A stretch of 64,000 nt of DNA, from positions 1 through 64,000 of the forward strand of contig DANO01000013.1 in the NCBI GenBank assembly GCA_002497295.1. The letters run 5' to 3'. Source of the stretch: Euryarchaeota archaeon UBA171. GTDB taxonomy: Archaea; Thermoplasmatota; Poseidoniia; Poseidoniales; Thalassarchaeaceae. The notes under the pieces are model-generated. The model did not search any database. It saw only the letters and a list, made by a program, of their open reading frames with translations, and was not told the DNA's origin. Below, piece by piece: positions 59,242 through 64,000 of the stretch. Each line of letters begins with the position of its first letter. Position 1 is the first letter of the stretch. Both the position numbers and the translations under genes were made by a program.

Positions 59242-60838
59242 TATAGCGCTGTTCTTCGTTCTCCTCAAACGGGTGTTGACCTACATTCACCTGATACGCT
59301 ATTCCCATCCAAGTTCCATCCGGAGAAGTCACTGTCTCGAAGAAATCGTGTAGGGCGTGCACGTCCCCTTGGGACTCCTCGTATGCCGTAATCGTGTGTA
59401 GGGGTTCGAGATCGGCTATGGTGAACGGCCATGTATCGTTGACTTGAGGGGATTGAACTGCACCGGCGTACAGGAACCACTCTTTGCCTTCGATATAACC
59501 GTCATCACCACCCCACTGGTCATAATCCAGGCCATAGAATGCAAGGGTGACGACATCCTCCTCCGTGATTGAGATAAACGGGTACATCGAGATTCCCCGG
59601 AATGATTGGACCTCCCACGAATCCGACCAATTGCTCCCATTGTCGTAAGATATGGCAAAGCGCATCCTCCAAGGATCGGTATCCGATCCGGGGCAATCGG
59701 CCCAAGCTACTGCGACTGTCCCTTTCTCGTTATTGTTGACCACGGGATATCCTTCCGGACAGTTCCCACTTCTAGGACCGACTTCAATGGGATCTTGCCA
59801 GGTTCCATCGCCTGGACCTGGGCCTGTTCCCCTGCCGTAGTCCTCAGATATCCGCACATGCACGTATCCGGAGTCTGTATCGGCGTTCTCCTGTGCGACG
59901 AACACATAGGGCCCTGTTCGTTGTGATGAGATTGTAGACCAGCCACCCGGCATCGAGTAGCACTGGCTGAATGATGCGCCGCCGTCTTCAGAATGATAGT
60001 ACCAGTATCTCCCGGAGTCTCCGCTGCACTCCGGGGGAGATGCTCCTGAGTTGCCCAGGTAGTGGATGATTCCATCCCCCTGGGCAGCCACCCAGGGCCG
60101 ATCATCGGCAGCCATGGTGTTCATTCTCAGACAGGGCCCATCCTCGTAACTCGTACCGTTATCCGAAAACCGATGCCACCAGTTATCCTCCAGAGTGGTA
60201 TCGAGATAGTAGACGACGTCGTATGCATCTACCGATATATCCCCCTCATCGCCCAAGCACTCGGAGGCTCCTCCTGCGTAGTTGGCAAGTAGCATATTGC
60301 CGGGAGTGGGTGCAAACTGATCACCATGATCCCAAGTTGCTCCGCCATCGTTGCTCGCCCAGAACCAGCTGGCCCAGTAATCCCAGGTGGTGTCTGATCC
60401 ATCGGTGCAGGCCCACCATGGTCCTGGGTCGTCCGGATCGAGAATGATCGGCACAGGGGAGTCCTCGCCGCCCCATCTGAGGTCCTTGTGGGCTGTGATG
60501 TACATGCTGCCGTCACTGGTGATGGATATCGATGGCTCGTATCCGACGCCGAACCCCTCGTAACCGGGGTCTTGCCCATTACTTGGGTCTATGCACTCCT
60601 CATGCCTCGGCATGAATACGGACTCGCCCCACGAAATCTGGATTGAGGATTCATCGACATCCGGGGATGTTTCGGTGACGTCGCTGACTATCCAGGAATA
60701 GAGGGGGACGGCGAGTAACAGGATTACGATGAACGCGAGTGCGGTATCCAAGATGAGGAACTCGACGATGTCCTCGAATTTCCTTCTTTTCTTCACGGTG
60801 TTCTCGGAGGGCGGACTGTCTTGGATATCCCCCTCCAT
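59207..60838 (-). CDS. Membrane-anchored Asp-box (BNR) beta-propeller
   Basis: A 543-residue protein. A basic cytoplasmic start and one helix (about 27-51) anchor an extracellular part with Asp-box turns SNDGGATW, SEDGGASF and SYDNGSNW, spaced as in sialidase/BNR propellers. It is acidic and rich in Trp, Tyr and Gly. Sialidase catalytic residues (Arg triad, FRIP) are not apparent, so a binding or non-enzymatic role is as likely as glycosidase activity. GC content is higher than the average here. Convergent with serS. Confidence 0.75.
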   Translation of the reverse strand: MEGDIQDSPPSENTVKKRRKFEDIVEFLILDTALAFIVILLLAVPLYSWIVSDVTETSPDVDESSIQISWGESVFMPRHEECIDPSNGQDPGYEGFGVGYEPSISITSDGSMYITAHKDLRWGGEDSPVPIILDPDDPGPWWACTDGSDTTWDYWASWFWASNDGGATWDHGDQFAPTPGNMLLANYAGGASECLGDEGDISVDAYDVVYYLDTTLEDNWWHRFSDNGTSYEDGPCLRMNTMAADDRPWVAAQGDGIIHYLGNSGASPPECSGDSGRYWYYHSEDGGASFSQCYSMPGGWSTISSQRTGPYVFVAQENADTDSGYVHVRISEDYGRGTGPGPGDGTWQDPIEVGPRSGNCPEGYPVVNNNEKGTVAVAWADCPGSDTDPWRMRFAISYDNGSNWSDSWEVQSFRGISMYPFISITEEDVVTLAFYGLDYDQWGGDDGYIEGKEWFLYAGAVQSPQVNDTWPFTIADLEPLHTITAYEESQGDVHALHDFFETVTSPDGTWMGIAYQVNVGQHPFEENEEQRYIKFVRGEFDYP

Positions 60839-60909
60839 CGTATCAGCACATGAGGCGCTTCTTCATAGTGCTGAGCATCGATATCCGGTGATTCGGGTCC
60901 GTGGAGCGA

Positions 60910-61191
60910 TTATTGGTTCATGGCAGACGGTTTCCAGAGATTGGGCCAGCGCCTCTTGATGAGTCTGAATATGATGCGGCTAAGAATCATCGAGAACAGC
61001 AGGAATAAGATCGACGACCACCAAGGGGTCTCGTCATTAGTGGCCAGGAACCACGTGACCCCTAGTATCGCTGCACCGTAGATGGCCCGAAAGATCGAGA
61101 AGATCAGAAAACCTCGAAATAGAGGGTTTGCTAGAATCTTCGACATCAAGGACTCGTCATCCACAGTCGAATCGAAGGAGGCCAAGTGCAT
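60910..61191 (-). CDS. Small membrane protein with two helices
   Basis: A 93-residue protein with helices near 28-50 (FLIFSIFRAIYGAAILGVTW) and 58-78 (SSILFLLFSMILSRIIFRLI), and a basic end KRRWPNLWKPS. No family recognised. ATG 61191 is the first good start. Divergent from the Vsr gene by 59 bases. Confidence 0.6.
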   Translation of the reverse strand: MHLASFDSTVDDESLMSKILANPLFRGFLIFSIFRAIYGAAILGVTWFLATNDETPWWSSILFLLFSMILSRIIFRLIKRRWPNLWKPSAMNQ

Positions 61192-61250
61192 GAGAATGAT
61201 GGTCGTACCCAATTCGATACGGTGATGTGCATGTTCCACGTGCAATCAAC

Positions 61251-61676
61251 ATGAGTGGCATATCCCCCCCTGCTTCTTCTCCTGCAGTGAGGAAGACGAT
61301 GCAGGGCAATCGGAGCCGGGATACGAAGCCAGAGCTGGCTATTCGTCGGATGCTTAGGGATGCGGGCTTCCCCGGATACAGGGTTCATTGGAGGATCGAT
61401 GACTCGGATGGACGATACATATGCCGTCCCGACATCTGCTATCCCGGGAGAAAAATTGCGATATTCGTTCATGGGTGCTTCTGGCATCGTTGTCCAAGTT
61501 GCAACCCCTCTATGCCGAAAACGAATATCGAATATTGGAAATCTAAGTTTGAGCGAAATGTGGAAAGAGATAGATCGAAACAGGAAAGATTGGTCAATCT
61601 TGGATGGGATGTGCGGACTATCTGGGAATGCGAACTTGAATGTGTAGATGCCGAGAGCGTGATGAACAGGGATTGA
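61251..61676 (+). CDS. vsr: Very short patch repair (Vsr-type) endonuclease
   Basis: A 141-residue Vsr-fold nuclease: MQGNRSRDTKPELAIRRML, RPDICYPGRKIAIFVHGCFW then HRCPSC and the late GWDVRTIWECELE match the family, including the catalytic Asp in RPDI and the zinc-site His/Cys. Vsr nicks beside T:G mismatches left by deamination of 5-methylcytosine. No cytosine methyltransferase is in the window. ATG 61251 precedes the conserved part. The unrelated neighbours suggest lateral acquisition. Confidence 0.88.
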   Translation: MSGISPPASSPAVRKTMQGNRSRDTKPELAIRRMLRDAGFPGYRVHWRIDDSDGRYICRPDICYPGRKIAIFVHGCFWHRCPSCNPSMPKTNIEYWKSKFERNVERDRSKQERLVNLGWDVRTIWECELECVDAESVMNRD

Positions 61677-61698
61677 GATGGGTGTAGAAGTGATTTTC

Positions 61699-62226
61699 TC
61701 AGTCTGGACCTGGTGATTTGGAAGAGTCTTGAGTCGCAATTGAAATCAGAATTTCACCCATATCGACTCTGTCACCCTCTTTGAAATAGATAGATGATAC
61801 TTCTCCCGGTTCTGGTGCGGATATCTGGTGCTCCATCTTCATGGCTTCGAGGATCATCATCGGCTGACCCTCACGCACTCGCTGGCCGGTTTTCACGAGG
61901 ACCTCTCTTACAGTGCCGGGCATAGGAGCCGTGAGACCACCTTCACCCATGTCCGATGAAGTAGAGTCTTGGTTCCTCTCTCGAACGATATGTGTCTTTC
62001 CTCCAAGCGATATCCACCACGCGTCTCCAACCTTTGTGGCCTCCGCCCGATACACTCTCCCAAGACTCTCGATGATGATTGATCCACGTGATTCATCATA
62101 GCTTATCGAGAAGTCTTGATTCACCTCGGTATCTTCAGCTTGCAATCTGTCGACGAACAGATTATTCTTCTCAGAACGTAGTCTCACAGACCAAGTTTTG
62201 TCATCTCCATCAATTTTCCAATCCAT
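61699..62226 (-). CDS. Biotin carboxyl carrier protein
   Basis: A 175-residue biotinyl protein of acyl-CoA carboxylase. The biotinylated lysine is in LEAMKMEHQISAPEPG (near residue 129) in the C-terminal domain, led by APMPGTVREVLVKTGQRVREG; the N-terminal beta domain (about 1-85) is as in the C-terminal part of propionyl-CoA carboxylase alpha chains. GAGGTGA lies 4 bases before the ATG. It starts 9 bases after the biotin carboxylase gene. Confidence 0.92.
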   Translation of the reverse strand: MDWKIDGDDKTWSVRLRSEKNNLFVDRLQAEDTEVNQDFSISYDESRGSIIIESLGRVYRAEATKVGDAWWISLGGKTHIVRERNQDSTSSDMGEGGLTAPMPGTVREVLVKTGQRVREGQPMMILEAMKMEHQISAPEPGEVSSIYFKEGDRVDMGEILISIATQDSSKSPGPD

Positions 62227-62235
62227 TCTATCACC

Positions 62236-63789
62236 TCATGGGAAATTACGAGATAGCGTCCGGAAAGGGTCTCCGGGATGGCCTGTATGCTGATCAACAA
62301 TGGATGAGTCTCTTGTGACTGCCGCTCTATGGAGGCCGAGGCGCTCTGCTGCTGAAGCTATCACGGAAAGTATGCCCTTGAGCGGCTCCTCGGGACGAGG
62401 CGGAGGGTCCATGTCATCAAGGTGGTCGGTCGTGACACCTGGTCCAGAGAAGGAGTCGGAAACCAACATCTCCCTGCAAAAACCGATATTCGAACGGACA
62501 CCGTGCAGGATAATTTGTGATAGGGCTTGATCGAGTCTTCTGATCGCTGATGCGCGGTCGGGTGCATGGACTATGACCTTGGCGAGCATGGGATCGAATG
62601 CAGTGGTCACTTCATCCCCCGTCCGTACGCCCGTGTCGACTCGAATACCTGGCCCATCAGGCGTATCGAAACGGGCTATGGGGCCGATGGATGGCAGGAA
62701 TCCTGTGGATGGGTCCTCAGCATACAGGCGCGCCTCCATGGCATGCCCTGAGATTCCCACTTCGGACTGTTTTACTGGAAGAGGTAATCCAGCTGCAACT
62801 GAGAGCTGCATGTGGACAAGATCGAGGCCCGTGATGAGTTCAGTGACGGGGTGCTCGACCTGGAGTCTCGTATTCATCTCCAGGAAGTAGAACTCCCCCT
62901 TGTCCGATAAAAGGAACTCGACCGTTCCCGCGCCCTCGTAATCAACCGCTCGGGCTGCTTGCACCGCGGCCTCTCCCATCAGAGACCTCAGACTAGGGTC
63001 CACTGCGGGGGATGGCGCCTCTTCTATCACCTTCTGATGCCTCCTCTGGAGAGAGCAATCTCGCTCATTGAGGTGGATCACATTCCTATGGCGGTCTGCG
63101 AATACTTGGATCTCGATGTGCCTTGCCCTCCTGAGGAGGCGCTCGACATACACGGTTCCATCCCCGAAGGCTGCAGTTGCCTCTCTCGAGGCCGCATCAT
63201 ACTCTGCCCGGAGGCGCTTGGGCTCCTCGACCATGCGCATGCCCTTGCCTCCTCCCCCTGCACTCGCCTTGAGGAGGAGCGGGTAGCCCACTTCTGCTGC
63301 AGCGGCGGCTAGTTGGGGCAAGGGGTCTTCATCACCAGAGACTTCGATTGACTTACCGGGGATCACGGGTACCGAGGCATCGACCATCGCCTCCCTTGCC
63401 CTTATCTTGTCCCCCATGGTTCGAATCGCATCAGCAGATGGCCCTATCCAAACCAATCCAGATTGAGTCACCCTATCGGCGAATTCTGACCTTTCGGAGA
63501 GAAAGCCGTACCCCGGGTGTATCGCATCTGCCCCTGACGCCCTGGCGGCATCCAGGATCGCATCCATCGACAGGTATGTGCTCGCAAGGTCCTCTCCCGG
63601 CAGTCTGATTTTCTCGTCTGCGAAATTGAGGTGCATGGAATTGGAGTCCAGATCATTGTAAACTGCGACCCCCCTTAATCCGCATTCACGGACGGCTCGG
63701 AGTACGCGGACTGCGATCTCGCCTCTGTTGGCAACGAGTACGGAGCTGAAGGGAGTGGTCGCCTCCATCATCCATTCTGGCGTCGCCAT
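62236..63789 (-). CDS. accC: Biotin carboxylase subunit of acyl-CoA carboxylase
   Basis: ATP-dependent carboxylation of the biotin on the carrier protein. SSVLVANRGEIAVRVLRAVR, HPGYGFLSERSEFA, LLKASAGGGGKGMRMVEEP (glycine loop near residue 178), ERDCSLQRRHQKVIEEAPSP and FLEMNTRLQVEHPVTE are intact; the last part (about 440-517) is longer than in stand-alone bacterial AccC. Together with the carrier it forms half of an acetyl/propionyl-CoA carboxylase; the carboxyltransferase is not in the window. ATG 63789 is the longest start; ATG 63771 and 63768 are possible. Confidence 0.94.
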   Translation of the reverse strand: MATPEWMMEATTPFSSVLVANRGEIAVRVLRAVRECGLRGVAVYNDLDSNSMHLNFADEKIRLPGEDLASTYLSMDAILDAARASGADAIHPGYGFLSERSEFADRVTQSGLVWIGPSADAIRTMGDKIRAREAMVDASVPVIPGKSIEVSGDEDPLPQLAAAAAEVGYPLLLKASAGGGGKGMRMVEEPKRLRAEYDAASREATAAFGDGTVYVERLLRRARHIEIQVFADRHRNVIHLNERDCSLQRRHQKVIEEAPSPAVDPSLRSLMGEAAVQAARAVDYEGAGTVEFLLSDKGEFYFLEMNTRLQVEHPVTELITGLDLVHMQLSVAAGLPLPVKQSEVGISGHAMEARLYAEDPSTGFLPSIGPIARFDTPDGPGIRVDTGVRTGDEVTTAFDPMLAKVIVHAPDRASAIRRLDQALSQIILHGVRSNIGFCREMLVSDSFSGPGVTTDHLDDMDPPPRPEEPLKGILSVIASAAERLGLHRAAVTRDSSIVDQHTGHPGDPFRTLSRNFP

Positions 63790-63841
63790 GGTGCCTCCAC
63801 GTCAGATGCGTTCATTGAATTGTTGCTGATTTTGTCATCGA

Positions 63842-64000
63842 TTACAGGATAATCTCATCGCCCTCTGAGGCTATCGACCAGCCCATCAGCTCTTCTCTGA
63901 CATCGATCTGGCTCAATGCCCTGTTGGAGTGATTGAGATGTATGAATCGTATATCCGGGTCGTCTTCTCCCCTTGGGCCCAGTCTGCTGATCGATTCGAG
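63842..64000 (-). CDS. C-terminal end of a PqqB-like MBL-fold hydrolase, cut by window
   Basis: The last 52 codons of a gene that enters from beyond base 64000. DIRFIHLNHSNRALSQIDV resembles the late His-x-Asn-His strand of PqqB-like metallo-beta-lactamase-fold proteins (usual form FIHLNHTNP). The end WSIASEGDEIIL is a normal C-terminus. Substrate cannot be judged. It is upstream of the biotin carboxylase on the same strand with a 52-base gap. Confidence 0.6.
   Translation of the reverse strand, partial: LESISRLGPRGEDDPDIRFIHLNHSNRALSQIDVREELMGWSIASEGDEIIL

Overview
The window looks like a piece of a free-living, probably marine, planktonic archaeon of the Thermoplasmatota, most likely Marine Group II (Poseidoniia); I have no tool to place it, so the clade is an inference. 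Archaeal markers are clear: archaeal-type S2, L7Ae, S28e and L24e, deoxyhypusine synthase, a geranylgeranyl reductase for archaeal lipids, CDC48/VAT, a TtuA-type tRNA thiolase, PyrB with PyrI, an archaeal presenilin homologue and the chromosomal protein MC1. They sit beside bacterial-type genes (UvrB, CcmF, Vsr, FolC, biotin carboxylase). The DNA is compact: there is no gene-free stretch over 300 bases, many genes overlap by 4 bases (ATGA or GTGA), and several convergent pairs overlap at their 3' ends. I saw no insertion sequence, CRISPR array or phage gene.

Layout. 1-1690: two winged-helix proteins, the first cut by the window edge. 1696-3743 (minus): S2, a small HCxLCDITH protein and a tRNA-dihydrouridine synthase. 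3818-9499 (minus): a reductase of archaeal lipids followed by an export/electron-transfer group (CcmF, FKBP isomerase, membrane-anchored cupredoxin, lipoprotein). 9588-16031 (plus): UbiD, UbiA, UvrB, deoxyhypusine synthase and a 59-residue histone-H1-like (Hc1-type) protein. 16041-18242 (minus): class III aminotransferase plus an unknown partner. 18246-18488: very AT-rich divergent region with perfect palindromes. 18489-23175: PRC-barrel-like protein, tRNA-Ile, PRPP synthetase, L7Ae-S28e-L24e operon and a MutS-like ATPase. 23202-25399 (minus): pyrBI with a sulfotransferase-like gene. 25525-29273: aldo-keto reductase, two unusual membrane proteins (one with an RGG/RS-like tail, one with a SAP motif), TtuA and a small membrane protein.

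29276-35965 (minus): apparent operon cdc48, PRC-barrel, DUF4350-like, DUF58 and an 8-helix membrane protein. 36106-40916: aldehyde dehydrogenase and a large surface protein with RCC1-type and cysteine-rich repeats, whose first part is much richer in GC than its surroundings. 40937-45280: tRNA-Gly, a membrane protein, a 34-residue zinc-ribbon microprotein on the minus strand, and the succinate dehydrogenase genes sdhC-sdhA-sdhB. 45389-48335: MC1, a stand-alone Lrp-type ligand domain, a macrodomain protein, an RNase H-fold protein, an Hjc-type resolvase and a coiled-coil microprotein. 48415-51466: site-2 protease, signal peptidase I and a membrane protein. 51556-56813: Lhr helicase, UPF0200-type kinase, dCMP deaminase, FolC. 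56863-64000: presenilin-like protease, seryl-tRNA synthetase, Asp-box propeller, small membrane protein, Vsr, biotin carboxyl carrier and biotin carboxylase, and the C-terminus of a PqqB-like metallo-hydrolase.

Together the genes describe an aerobic heterotroph with cytochromes, copper proteins and quinones, a large set of cell-surface and membrane proteases, and an unusual mix of chromatin and repair proteins. The parts most likely to hold undescribed biology are the CDC48-linked DUF58 operon, the SAP-motif membrane protein with its RGG-tailed neighbour, the zinc-ribbon microprotein facing sdh, and the Hc1-like and MC1 pair.
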